Part shown: piece after piece, positions 7,090 through 15,639 of the stretch
Layout: each line of letters opens with the position of its first letter
How positions within the stretch are numbered: the stretch's first letter is position 1
Assembly: GCA_016875715.1 (NCBI GenBank)
Contig: VGOZ01000002.1
Location: 1-64,000 of the forward strand
Source of the DNA: Chloroflexota bacterium
Lineage (GTDB): Bacteria; Chloroflexota; UBA6077; FW602-bin22
Reading direction: 5' to 3'
DNA: 64,000 nucleotides
Program-made: the position numbers and the translations under genes
The notes under the pieces: model-generated
Databases searched by the model: none
What the model saw: the letters and a program-made list of their open reading frames with translations, nothing else
Told to the model about the DNA's origin: nothing

Positions 7090-8502
7090 ATGGATCGCGC
7101 GCGTTCCGGTGATCGCCCCCGCCGACTGAATCGCCGCACTCTCCTCGCGGCATTCGCGTCGTCCCCCATCCTCGCCGCCTGCGACACGATCGAGACACTC
7201 GCCCGGGCTGCCCAATTCACCCCGGCCGTGACACCGGTGCCGCCCACGCCGGTTGTCCGCATCGGCTATCCCCGGATCGACTACTACTATTCGTTCAAGA
7301 CCCGTCTGCAGACTGCGGCGCGCGACATGCCGGCCGACCGCCGGTTTGCGCCGGACATCCAGGGCATCAGCCTGGCCATTTCGACCGGCGACAACGACTC
7401 GCTCGACATCCCGCCGCCGATGAAGGATGTGCCCCGGGTCTACGCCCAGCGTGCGAAGACGAGCGCGTTCCCGGCCGACCTCTTGATGGCCGATCCGACG
7501 ACGATCGGTGCGCTGGCGAGCAACGGCGTGCTCCAGGACCTGGGACCACTTCTCGCGCGCGAGGGCTGGTTCCAGACCTCCGACTTCACCGGGGATGTCC
7601 TGCGTGCGTCGACGCACAGCGGCAAGCTCGTTGCCCTGCCACTCGAAATCTCGGTCGAAATGATGTGGCGGAACCGTCCATCGTGGGAGATGCTGGGCCG
7701 CAAGGTGCCGCTCAGCGGCCTGGGATGGGAGCAGTACCTCGAGATCGCGAGGCGGCTGACGCTCGGCGTCGGCCAGCGCCCGGCCTGGGGAGCCTCGATC
7801 ACGGCCACCACACCGAGCCTCTGGTCGCTCGCCTGGCAGCAGGGCGCGGAGATCGTCAGCGCCGATGGTACCCGGGTCAGTCTGACTGAGGGGGCCACGC
7901 AGCGGGTCGCGACCTTCCTCGGCGACCTGATCAACCGGTACCGGATCGCGCCGCCGATCGATGGCGTCCTGCCGTCGGAGGAGGCGCACCTGCTCGCCCG
8001 CGCCTACGGCCTCGGTCAGGGCGGCCCCGGCTTCGCGCGGAGTTTCCCGGCCAATGCCGCGAGCGCCGGAGCCTTCGTGGGCGGCACGACGTGGGGCCGC
8101 CCGATGGATGCTCAACTCGCCGCGCTGCCGACCGAGGGGAGGGGCGGCTCGCTCGGGGTCGCGCCGCTGATGCTTGGCATCCCCCGCACCGCACCCGATG
8201 TGCGCCTCTCGCTGAACGCGCTGCGCTCCTACCTCGATGCCGGCGGCACGACGATGCTGACGCCGACGAAGAAGGCGCTCTCGAACCTGCGGACCGACGC
8301 GATGAACCTCAACGAGGAGGAGGCCGCCGCCCTCCGCACCGCGGTGGAGACGGCGCGGTTCCTCCCCGGCCAGCTACCGCTCTCCGTGCTGCCGATCGTC
8401 CAGCGGGAGTTTGTCGTTCCGGTGCTGCGCAACGAACGCACGCCGGATGTAGCAGCGCGTCTGGCCCGGCCCGCGCTGGAGGAGATCCTGCTGCGGGTGT
8501 AA
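7090..8502 (+). CDS. Solute-binding lipoprotein of an ABC-type importer (family 1)
   Basis: A twin-Arg-like signal (NRRTLLAAFASSP) ends in the lipobox ILAAC, so the mature protein is lipid anchored outside the membrane. The rest resembles family 1 extracellular solute-binding proteins: a segment around DLLMADPTTIGALASNGVLQ, LPLEISVEMMWRNRP and SLWSLAWQQGAEIVS. No permease or ATPase genes are adjacent, so its transporter lies elsewhere or it has another role. The ATG at 7090 is preferred because GAAGG lies five bases before it; TTG at 7069 and GTG at 7078 are alternatives. A GATAAT -10-like hexamer lies at 7064-7069. Confidence 0.7.
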   Translation: MDRARSGDRPRRLNRRTLLAAFASSPILAACDTIETLARAAQFTPAVTPVPPTPVVRIGYPRIDYYYSFKTRLQTAARDMPADRRFAPDIQGISLAISTGDNDSLDIPPPMKDVPRVYAQRAKTSAFPADLLMADPTTIGALASNGVLQDLGPLLAREGWFQTSDFTGDVLRASTHSGKLVALPLEISVEMMWRNRPSWEMLGRKVPLSGLGWEQYLEIARRLTLGVGQRPAWGASITATTPSLWSLAWQQGAEIVSADGTRVSLTEGATQRVATFLGDLINRYRIAPPIDGVLPSEEAHLLARAYGLGQGGPGFARSFPANAASAGAFVGGTTWGRPMDAQLAALPTEGRGGSLGVAPLMLGIPRTAPDVRLSLNALRSYLDAGGTTMLTPTKKALSNLRTDAMNLNEEEAAALRTAVETARFLPGQLPLSVLPIVQREFVVPVLRNERTPDVAARLARPALEEILLRV

Positions 8503-8656
8503 TGCCCGGGATCGCGGGCTTCGGTCCAGCCCTCACCGCCCAGACCGGCATGCGCCGATGCGCCGTGGCTGCGGTGCGGGAGCTGTGCACGCCACGGACT
8601 TCGATGTGGCACTGCCTTCCGCTGCCGAGGGCACGCGATGTTTGCCCGCCGCCCGG

Positions 8657-9880
8657 TCAGGCCCGGGTGTTGGAACCACGACCACGCCGCAGTCCCCGCA
8701 GCGCCACAATGCCGAACGCGTATACCGGCGCGGTGAAGACGAACAGCGCCGGAACCCCGGCCAGCGCCGCGACGACGCCCCCGGCCACCGGTCCGGCGCC
8801 GTTGCCGAGCGCGCTCGCGGTTGCCTGCCAGCCGAAGATGACGCCCCGCCGGCTCTCCGGTGTCAGGTCGGTCAGCACCGCCTGCGCCGCGGGCATGAGG
8901 CCGCCGAGGGCGAGGCCGAGGATGAAGCGGAGCGCGCCGAGCGCGAGCACGCCCGGCGCGATCGCCTGGAACGGCGTCACGATGGCGGCGACCAGGAGCG
9001 CGCCGAAGAGCGTTGCGGTGCGGCCCAGTCGGGCCATAAGCGGGCCAATCGCCAGCGCGCTGAGGATCGAGGCGACGCCGGTCGCGGCGAGGATCGCGCC
9101 GGTGATCGTCGCCACCGGCGCACCGGGCGGGACCATCGCCTCGATGTAGAGCGGCAGCACCGGCGCGGGCGCCATGCTCGCCAGCCGGGTAATCCCGGCC
9201 AGACTCACCAGCCCCACGATCGTCCCACGGCTCACCGCGACCCTCTCGCCGGCCTCGGACGCCGCGCCGCGCGTCGGGACCTCTGCCCGCGGCGGCTCGG
9301 GGACGAAGAACAGGACGAGCAGACCCGCGACAAGGAACAGTCCGCCGGTGGCGGCGAATGCCAGTCGGTAGCCGAGGGCGTCGGCGAACGCGCCGCCGAC
9401 CAGCGGCCCGAGCGAACTGCCGGCGAACATCGCCGCGTGCATGAAGCCGAGCGTGGTGGCCAGGTAGGCGCGCGGCACGGTGAGCGAGACGACCACGCTC
9501 GCCGCGGCCACCACGCCCGTCACCGTTCCCTGGAGAACGCGCAGGACGAGCAACTGCTCCACGTTCGCGACCAGACCCATCGCGCCGATGACGACGCAGG
9601 CGCCGAACAGCGCGCGCAGGATCATCAGCCGCCGCCCGAAGCGATCCGCCACCGCACCCCAGATCGGCGCCATCGCGGCCTGGACGAACGCGAACGCCCC
9701 GGCCATCGCCCCGGCCCAGAGCCCCACCGCGACCGGGTCGGTCACGCCGAGATCGCTCAAGTACAGCGGGATAAACGGCAGCGCGAAGGAGAACGCCAGT
9801 TCGGAGACGACCTGGGCGACCCACAGGATCGCGACGATTCGGAACCACGGCTGGCGGATGAGGGCGAAGGCCGCCCGCAT
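8657..9880 (-). CDS. MFS transporter
   Basis: A 407-residue major facilitator with about twelve hydrophobic segments. The signature loop WGAVADRFGRRLMIL lies between TM2 and TM3, and a related loop IGPLMARLGRTATLF lies in the second half. The central loop (about residues 195-220) is polar. It resembles drug:proton antiporters, but the substrate is unknown. It begins 29 nt after the stop of the upstream TPP enzyme on the same strand, so the two are probably cotranscribed and the transporter may move that enzyme's substrate or product. Confidence 0.8.
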   Translation of the reverse strand: MRAAFALIRQPWFRIVAILWVAQVVSELAFSFALPFIPLYLSDLGVTDPVAVGLWAGAMAGAFAFVQAAMAPIWGAVADRFGRRLMILRALFGACVVIGAMGLVANVEQLLVLRVLQGTVTGVVAAASVVVSLTVPRAYLATTLGFMHAAMFAGSSLGPLVGGAFADALGYRLAFAATGGLFLVAGLLVLFFVPEPPRAEVPTRGAASEAGERVAVSRGTIVGLVSLAGITRLASMAPAPVLPLYIEAMVPPGAPVATITGAILAATGVASILSALAIGPLMARLGRTATLFGALLVAAIVTPFQAIAPGVLALGALRFILGLALGGLMPAAQAVLTDLTPESRRGVIFGWQATASALGNGAGPVAGGVVAALAGVPALFVFTAPVYAFGIVALRGLRRGRGSNTRA

Positions 9881-9909
9881 CCGCCCCGGCCGGGGGGAGT
9901 CGATTGCGC

Positions 9910-11574
9910 TCAGTACGCCGCCGCGGTCGCCTTGAGGAGATCGGCCGATCGCGGGTAGACCGGATCCTCGGCGGTGATGACCTCAAGGAGGGCCACCCGC
10001 CCCTGCCGCGTCTGCTCGATCGCGCGCCGCAGCGCGGGGACGACATCCCCGGGCTTCTCGACCCGCTGCGCCCAGGCACCAAGCCCTTCGGCGACGCGGG
10101 TGTAGTTCCCCGAAAGCATGTTTGACTGATATCGCTCGCTCGCCCGCGGCATGTGGTGGCCGTAGCCGCCCATACGCGAGTTATTAAGGATGACGGTCAG
10201 CGTCGGGATCCGCTCGCGAACGGCGGTCTCGATCTCCATTCCCGCGGTGCCGAAGGCGAGGTCGCCCATGATGTTGATGCACAGTTTCTCGGGGAAGGCG
10301 AGCTTCGCGCCCATCACCAGCCCCAGGCCGGTGCCCAACTGCGTTGATTTGCCCCAGCCGAGGTAGCCGCGCGGCGTCACCGCTTCATAGAACGTGAGCG
10401 TCTGGTCGCGCGGGTTGCCCGAGTCGTGGGTGATCACCGTCGTGGCGCGATCGACCGTGCGGTTGATGTCCCAGACCACCCGGTAGGGGTTGATCGGCGT
10501 GTCCTCGGAGGTGAGCCGGGGTATCCACTCCTTCAGGTACTCCTCGTGTGCCTCACGCAGGCCGGCCGCGACCTCTGGCTTCGCGGCGCCGCGCGCGCCG
10601 CCCCGCCGCAACTCGTCGATCAACTGGCGCGCGACGAGCTTGACGTCGCCGAGGATCGCCGCGTCCACGGCGTACCCCTTGCCGATGTCCCGTTCGTTGT
10701 TGGTGATCTGCACGATTGCGCGGCCGGGTGGAATGGGCGTGACGAAGCCGCTCTTCGAGAGGCCGGTGCCCAGCGCGATGACGAGATCGGTGCGGAGGAG
10801 GCTGTGCGCCGCCCCGCCGGCAAGGGTCAGACCGCCGGTGCCGGCGGAGAGAGGGTGGTTCTCCGGGAAGACGCTCTTGGCGGCCATCGTCGTCATGACG
10901 GGCGCCTGGAGCAGTTCGGCGAGTTCGCGGAGTTCGTCCCACGCCTGCGCCCACAGGACGCCGTGTCCGGCGAGGATCATCGGCCGGGCGGCGGCGAGCG
11001 CTCGCGCGGCCACGTCGGCCACGTCGCTCGGATCGCCGGCGGAGCGAAGGCTCTTCACCGGGGAGTAGGCTAGGTCCTTCTCGTCGATCTCCGCTCCGGC
11101 GACGTCGCGTGGGAGCTCCAGGAGCACCGGTCCCGGCGGGCCGGCGCGCAGATGGGTGAACGCGCGGCGGAGCATCTCGGTGACGCGGCCGGGTGTGCTG
11201 ATCCGCGCCGACCATTTCGTGATGTGCTGGAAGGGTGGGATCGGGTCGAAATTCGTCGGGGAGAAGTGGCGGGCCGGCTCGGGGCCGCCGGGGATGATGA
11301 GGACGGGGATGGAGTCGGCAAACGCCTGCGCCATTCCGCCGAAGGCGTTCTCGATGCCCGGGCCCTCCTGAACGCAGAGGACGGTCGGTTTCGTCCCGTT
11401 CGTCGCCCGGCAGTAGCCGTCGGCGATGTTGATGAGTGTCTTCTCCCCGCGGGCGATGATGGGGCGAATGCCGAGCGCGGCGGCTGAGTCGATGAGCGAG
11501 TTGTTCGGATAGGCGAAGAGGTACTCGACCCCCTCCTGCTTCAGGATCTTCGCGACCGCGTCAACACCTTTCAC
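9910..11574 (-). CDS. Thiamine pyrophosphate-dependent enzyme, acetolactate synthase-like
   Basis: About 554 residues with the three-domain layout of the large-subunit acetolactate synthase/benzoylformate decarboxylase family. The N-terminal PYR domain has RGEKTLINIADGY with the cofactor-activating Glu, the middle domain PMILAGHGVLWAQ, and the C-terminal PP domain GDLAFGTAGMEIE ending in LNNSRMGG (the GD..NN magnesium/TPP motif). The substrate cannot be fixed: no regulatory subunit or branched-chain genes are nearby. The GTG at 11574 is chosen because AGGAGG precedes it at good spacing. Probably in an operon with the downstream MFS gene. Confidence 0.8.
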   Translation of the reverse strand: MKGVDAVAKILKQEGVEYLFAYPNNSLIDSAAALGIRPIIARGEKTLINIADGYCRATNGTKPTVLCVQEGPGIENAFGGMAQAFADSIPVLIIPGGPEPARHFSPTNFDPIPPFQHITKWSARISTPGRVTEMLRRAFTHLRAGPPGPVLLELPRDVAGAEIDEKDLAYSPVKSLRSAGDPSDVADVAARALAAARPMILAGHGVLWAQAWDELRELAELLQAPVMTTMAAKSVFPENHPLSAGTGGLTLAGGAAHSLLRTDLVIALGTGLSKSGFVTPIPPGRAIVQITNNERDIGKGYAVDAAILGDVKLVARQLIDELRRGGARGAAKPEVAAGLREAHEEYLKEWIPRLTSEDTPINPYRVVWDINRTVDRATTVITHDSGNPRDQTLTFYEAVTPRGYLGWGKSTQLGTGLGLVMGAKLAFPEKLCINIMGDLAFGTAGMEIETAVRERIPTLTVILNNSRMGGYGHHMPRASERYQSNMLSGNYTRVAEGLGAWAQRVEKPGDVVPALRRAIEQTRQGRVALLEVITAEDPVYPRSADLLKATAAAY

Positions 11575-11664
11575 CGTTGGTCCTCCTGAACGTGCGCCGT
11601 GGCGCATTATGAACGGTCTGGAGGTGGTCCCGCGCCGGGGTAGGAGGGGATGCCGGGAGCTGGC

Positions 11665-11919
11665 TTAACGACGGCCGACGAGCAGGGTCACCACAACCTC
11701 AACACCCACCTCGTGGCGGCGTGCGACCTCCGACAGAAGCGCCGCCTACGGACTGACTCTCAACGAGTCGTGGTTCGGCACTGTGATGCGGTGCCCGCCC
11801 CGCCAATCGTTCTTCAGCCGCAGGTGACTGCCTTCCTGACGCTGCCGCGTGACGGGCATACCCGAGAGCCCGTACCCGCGTTCGAGTTCGGTTCCCGAGA
11901 CGTCCCGTGGAAGCCTCAC
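11665..11919 (-). pseudogene. hicA: HicA-like mRNA interferase toxin interrupted by an amber codon
   Basis: From GTG at 11919 the frame reads RLPRDVSGTELERGYGLSGM, then VTRQRQEGSHLRLKND and HRITVPNHDSLRV. This matches HicA/YcfA toxins, with the catalytic His in GSH. A TAG follows at 11746-11748, where relatives read GTLAAIL. The same frame then continues AALLSEVARRHEVGVEVVVT to a TAA at 11665. The dsRBD-like core is mostly complete, but the last helix is cut off. No HicB antitoxin gene is recognisable on either side, so this looks like a decayed toxin without its partner. Confidence 0.65.
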
Positions 11920-11998
11920 TGCCTCGCGGACAACCCGCATTCGGGAGTCCACCGATACGCCAGGAACCACACCAATCCGGAAAGCCTCGCGCACCCTC

Positions 11999-13027
11999 TC
12001 AGGCCCGGATCGCCCGCTCCAGCCGCGGCAGCGACACGTCGTACCGGTACGGCACGTTGATGTGCCCATCGGGGAACAGTTCGAAGTCGTGGGCGATGCC
12101 GTGGCCGCGCAGTTTCTTCGAGAGCAGGCGATGGCCGATCGCGAAGTTCAGTTCGTCCCACAGGCCGCAATCTAGGTAGACGTACCGGTAGGAGCGAAGG
12201 GCCTCGGAGTAGCGCGGCTCGTCGACCATGCGCACGGGGTCCCACGCCAGCCAGCGCGCCCAGACATCCTCCCGCAGGGTGCCGATCTCCATGTCGATGG
12301 GCATATCGAAGCCGCGCGGCGCGTCCGGGTTGGGCGCGAACGCCGCGCCGTAGCAGAGCATCCCCATCACCGCCCAGAACGGCGTGTGCGATTTCGGCTT
12401 GATCGTCGCGATCTGAGCGATTAACCCCTCCAGCCCGCCGTGGCGCAGCAGGTCCTGGTGGAGCCGGGCCATGTCCGGCAGGTAACCGAACTCGAAGTAC
12501 ATGTCGCCGCTGTGGACCGCCACCGCGCTGAACAGCTCGGGATGGCGCATCGCCTGGACGATGGCGCCGTAGCCGCCGCTGCTCTTGCCGGCGATCGCGC
12601 GATGGCGTCGATCCGGCAGCGTCCGGTAGCGGGCATCGACGAAGGGCAGCACCTCCTGGACCAGGTACTCCTCGTAGGGGCCCAGCGCCGAGGAGTTCAG
12701 GTACTGCGCGCCGCCGAAGATCGTGAAGCAGTCCGGCAGCACGGCGATCACCGGCCCCATATTCCCGTCGCCGATGAGTCGGTCGATCCGCTCCGGGAAC
12801 GACTCGGTCCAGGCGTCGACGTTGGAGAGGAGAAGCGGCCCGCTCCCGCCGTGCCCGGCGAGGATGACCACCACCGGATACCGCCGGGACGGGTCGTCGT
12901 CGTCGTAGCCGGGCGGGAGGTACACGGGGATCATCCGCTCGTGCGGATCGCCGGGCAAGTTCCCCTTCAGCAGCGCGCTCTCGTGCCAGGGCGTCTCGAC
13001 CCGGCCGAGCAGCCGTCGCGGGGGCAT
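11999..13027 (-). CDS. Alpha/beta-hydrolase esterase, esterase-D-like
   Basis: A 342-residue putative esterase. Early features are PVYLPPGYDDDDPSRRYPVV and VVILAGHGG with an oxyanion-hole-type sequence. The nucleophile elbow is GKSSGGYGA (about residue 148), an acidic residue sits in DCGLWDELNF, and the catalytic His is in FPDGHINVPY near the end. The closest families are the esterase D / antigen 85-like group acting on acyl esters. No secretion signal is visible. It ends beside the HicA remnant and starts 26 nt after the downstream end of the NIPSNAP gene on the same strand. Confidence 0.75.
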   Translation of the reverse strand: MPPRRLLGRVETPWHESALLKGNLPGDPHERMIPVYLPPGYDDDDPSRRYPVVVILAGHGGSGPLLLSNVDAWTESFPERIDRLIGDGNMGPVIAVLPDCFTIFGGAQYLNSSALGPYEEYLVQEVLPFVDARYRTLPDRRHRAIAGKSSGGYGAIVQAMRHPELFSAVAVHSGDMYFEFGYLPDMARLHQDLLRHGGLEGLIAQIATIKPKSHTPFWAVMGMLCYGAAFAPNPDAPRGFDMPIDMEIGTLREDVWARWLAWDPVRMVDEPRYSEALRSYRYVYLDCGLWDELNFAIGHRLLSKKLRGHGIAHDFELFPDGHINVPYRYDVSLPRLERAIRA

Positions 13028-13052
13028 GCCGCCGTCCTACCCGACGCCGTCG

Positions 13053-13379
13053 CTACTGGACGACCGAACGCGGCGTCGACGTGAGTCGGGTCACCTTGAT
13101 CTGGTTCACGTCGATCATCGTGCGTACGCGCGGCCCGAGATCGTTCACCCACGTCGGGTGCTCGTAGACCGCCTTGTAGAGCCGCTCGCGCTCCGCCTCG
13201 CTCTCGAACCGCCGGAGCCAGTAGTAATCCTCCGGGTCGGTCTCGTTGAGCCAGCTGCCGATGATGACCATCCCTTTCGACGACTGGAACGGGATCATCT
13301 CATCCTCGGTGAACTTGACCCACTCGGCTGACTTGCCGGGCATCAGCCGATACTGACGGAACTCGAAGAACACGGGCAT
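13053..13379 (-). CDS. NIPSNAP-family small protein
   Basis: A 108-residue ferredoxin-like-fold (dimeric alpha/beta-barrel) protein. FFEFRQYRLMPGK at the start and WLRRFESEAERERLYKAVYE are typical NIPSNAP features. The ATG is preceded by GGAGG. The molecular role is unknown; many bacterial members sit beside catabolic genes, as here with the divergent MR/MLE enzyme 130 nt away. The esterase follows on the same strand. Confidence 0.75.
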   Translation of the reverse strand: MPVFFEFRQYRLMPGKSAEWVKFTEDEMIPFQSSKGMVIIGSWLNETDPEDYYWLRRFESEAERERLYKAVYEHPTWVNDLGPRVRTMIDVNQIKVTRLTSTPRSVVQ

Positions 13380-13509
13380 CCCTCCTTCGCCAGGTGGCAG
13401 CATACCGGACCGACACCGATCGCGGCGCTGCTCTGGTGGTGCATCGGCCCGGGTCGCGCGCGGATACACTCGCCGCCCGATCTCTCCACGTACGAAAGGA
13501 CACCACCCG

Positions 13510-14739
13510 ATGGCGAAGATCACCCGCGTCCGTACCATCCGGACGCGCCGGAACGGCGGCTGGCTCATTGTCAAGGTCGAGACGGATCAGCCGGGCCTCT
13601 ACGGCATCGGTTCGGCGAGCGACTGGTACCACAACGATGCCGTCAACGCCGCGATCGAGCAGGGGCTCGGCCCCCGCCTGGTCGGCCGCGAGGTGGGCCG
13701 CATCGAGGATCACTGGCAGTCGGGCAACACCAGCGGCTACTGGCGCAACGGCGCGGTCATGAACACCGCGCTGGGCGGCATCGACATGGCGCTCTGGGAC
13801 ATCAAGGGGAAGGAGGCCGGCAAACCGGTCTACGAACTGCTCGGCGGAGCGAGCCGTGCCGCGGTGCCCTGTTACGCCCACGCCAGCGGGAACACGCTGG
13901 AGGAACTCGTCGAGGACATCCGCCGCTACGTTGCCGAGGGGTACCCGGTGACACGCTGTCAGCTTGGGCCCTACGGCGGCGGCGGCTTCCTTACCCCGGC
14001 CGAGGCCGGGCGGCCCCGCGGCGCAGACACGTTCGCCTCGACGAGTCAGGGCGTCTTCGACGATGAGGCGTACCTCGAGAACGTGCCGAAGATGTTCGAC
14101 TACCTTCGCGCGCAGCTGGGGATGGGCGTCAAGCTCACCCACGACGTCCACGAACACCTGCGACCGCACAACGCGGTCACGCTGGCCAAGCTGCTCGAAC
14201 CGCACCGGCTCTTCTTCCTTGAGGACAACCTCTCGCCGGAGCAGGTCACCTACTACCGGCTCATCCGACAGCAGTGCACCACGCCGCAGGCGATGGGTGA
14301 ACTGTTCGTCAGCCCCCACGAATGGCTGCCGCTCATCCAGGAACGGCTCATCGACTACGTGCGCTGCCGCGTCTCGAAGATCGGCGGTATCTCCGCGGCG
14401 ATGAAGGTCGCCCACCTCTGTGAGGCATACGGCGTCCAGACCGCCTGGCAGGAGGGCGGCGACAACGACCCGGTCAACCAGGCCGCGGCGATGCACGTGG
14501 ATATGACGATCTGGAACTTCGGCATCCAGGAGGAGAACCACTTCCGCCCCGAGGAACTGGAGATCTTCCCGGGCCACGCCCGCCTGGAGGGCGGCCACCT
14601 CTACCCGAACGAGCGCCCGGGCCTGGGGATCGAGATCGACGAGGCGAAAGCGGCCCGCCTGCTCGACGCGGACCTCAACCGCGTGCCGCGGCACATGGCC
14701 GAGGATCGCCGCGCGGACGGGACGGTGGTGCGGCCGTAG
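13510..14739 (+). CDS. Enolase-superfamily sugar acid dehydratase, RspA/mannonate dehydratase-like
   Basis: A 409-residue mandelate racemase/muconate lactonising enzyme homologue. Metal ligands are visible as Asp212 in THDVHEHL, Glu238 in FFLEDN and Glu264 in MGELF, with the paired His214 of the DVHE motif typical of the ManD/RspA subgroup. An N-terminal capping domain spans about residues 5-115. ManD members dehydrate D-mannonate or D-gluconate, many with low activity, so the exact sugar acid is open. It starts at ATG and is divergent from the NIPSNAP gene. Confidence 0.8.
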   Translation: MAKITRVRTIRTRRNGGWLIVKVETDQPGLYGIGSASDWYHNDAVNAAIEQGLGPRLVGREVGRIEDHWQSGNTSGYWRNGAVMNTALGGIDMALWDIKGKEAGKPVYELLGGASRAAVPCYAHASGNTLEELVEDIRRYVAEGYPVTRCQLGPYGGGGFLTPAEAGRPRGADTFASTSQGVFDDEAYLENVPKMFDYLRAQLGMGVKLTHDVHEHLRPHNAVTLAKLLEPHRLFFLEDNLSPEQVTYYRLIRQQCTTPQAMGELFVSPHEWLPLIQERLIDYVRCRVSKIGGISAAMKVAHLCEAYGVQTAWQEGGDNDPVNQAAAMHVDMTIWNFGIQEENHFRPEELEIFPGHARLEGGHLYPNERPGLGIEIDEAKAARLLDADLNRVPRHMAEDRRADGTVVRP

Positions 14740-15086
14740 GCTCCTGCCGCCCGCGACGGCTCAGGCTTCCATCCGCGCGAGGAGCGCCTCGCCCCTCCCC
14801 AGGTGTTCGTCGGCCCGCGCCTCGACTTACCGCGGGACGGGTGCGGCCCAGAGCCAACAGTTGTTGCGGAGTTGAACTCAGCACGTCGAACGCCGGACCG
14901 TAACTGCGCCTGAGCGGAGACGGCACGGCGAGCGATCGAGCGCGACCGGCCGCACAAGTGCCTGTCCACCGACAGCGCCCGCTTGATGAGCTCCCGGGGT
15001 CCCCCGGCGATCTCGATGCGGTTCCCGCGCAGAGTCCCGAAGGGCAGGGGGATTCTGGGGTGGAATGAGAATCCACACTCCGTCGC
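14740..15086. other. 347-nt gap without a recognised gene
   Basis: No convincing gene, RNA or repeat is seen. On the minus strand short open stretches resemble decayed coding sequence (for example LRGNRIEIAGGPRELIKRAL), but no family is recognised and the frame is not conserved. The region sits just downstream of the truncated AHSA1 gene and may be part of the same eroded patch. Confidence 0.4.
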
Positions 15087-15371
15087 TCAGGCCATAGCCA
15101 CCAGGACGCCATCCAGCGCGTCGTAGGCCGCGTTCATCCCCATCTCCATGCCGGACTGGAGCATGCCATCGCGTTCCCCGGTGGTGTGGAACAGCGAGAC
15201 GTTGACGAGACGGGTGCGGCCGTCGCCGAGATCCTCGAGCGTCAGCGTCTCGACGATGACGTGGCCGGGCATGCCGTCCCACTCGAAGGTCTGCACGATC
15301 CGCTCGGTGTAAATCTCCCGTTCGTGCGGGGTGGTGACGATCGCGCGGTACTGCGTGGGATGGGGCGTCAT
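15087..15371 (-). CDS. AHSA1/SRPBCC-domain protein lacking its N-terminal third
   Basis: The 94-residue product matches the C-terminal two thirds of an AHSA1-type START-like domain: RIVQTFEWDGMPGHVIVETL, then LTLEDLGDGRTRLVN, HTTGERDGMLQSGMEMGM and DALDGVL. Normal members are about 140-160 residues, and the first strands and helices are absent. Its ATG overlaps the stop of the ArsR remnant (ATGA), the normal ArsR-AHSA1 operon arrangement. Because ligand pockets need the missing part, it is probably nonfunctional. Confidence 0.6.
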   Translation of the reverse strand: MTPHPTQYRAIVTTPHEREIYTERIVQTFEWDGMPGHVIVETLTLEDLGDGRTRLVNVSLFHTTGERDGMLQSGMEMGMNAAYDALDGVLVAMA

Positions 15372-15580
15372 GTCTCTTCTCCTTGCGTGCGATCCAGGAG
15401 TGCGCCAAGCCGATCGAGCCGCGCGTTCAGCATCGCCTGGTAGCGAGCGATCCAGGTCATCTCGTCGTCGAGGCGGCGCAGACCCAGGCGCGCCGTCCGC
15501 ACGCGCCCGGCCTTCTCCGTCGCGACGAGTCCGGCATCCTCCAGGATCTGGACGTGCCTCTTGACGCCCGTCAGCGTCGT
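15368..15580 (-). pseudogene. ArsR-family regulator remnant, N-terminal half missing
   Basis: The conserved part begins abruptly with TLTGVKRHVQILEDAGLV, the recognition helix and wing of an ArsR winged-helix regulator. It continues EKAGRVRTARLGLRRL and a tail RLGALLDRTQGEE that is typical of ArsR proteins paired with AHSA1 genes. The preceding residues are unrelated and overlap the promoter and start of the divergent oxidoreductase. The first half of the DNA-binding domain and the promoter have been lost. Confidence 0.6.
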
Positions 15581-15639
15581 GGCGCAGCGCGACGTGGCAC
15601 TAACGCCCGTGGTGCAGCGAGCGCTGTACCATCGACCCG

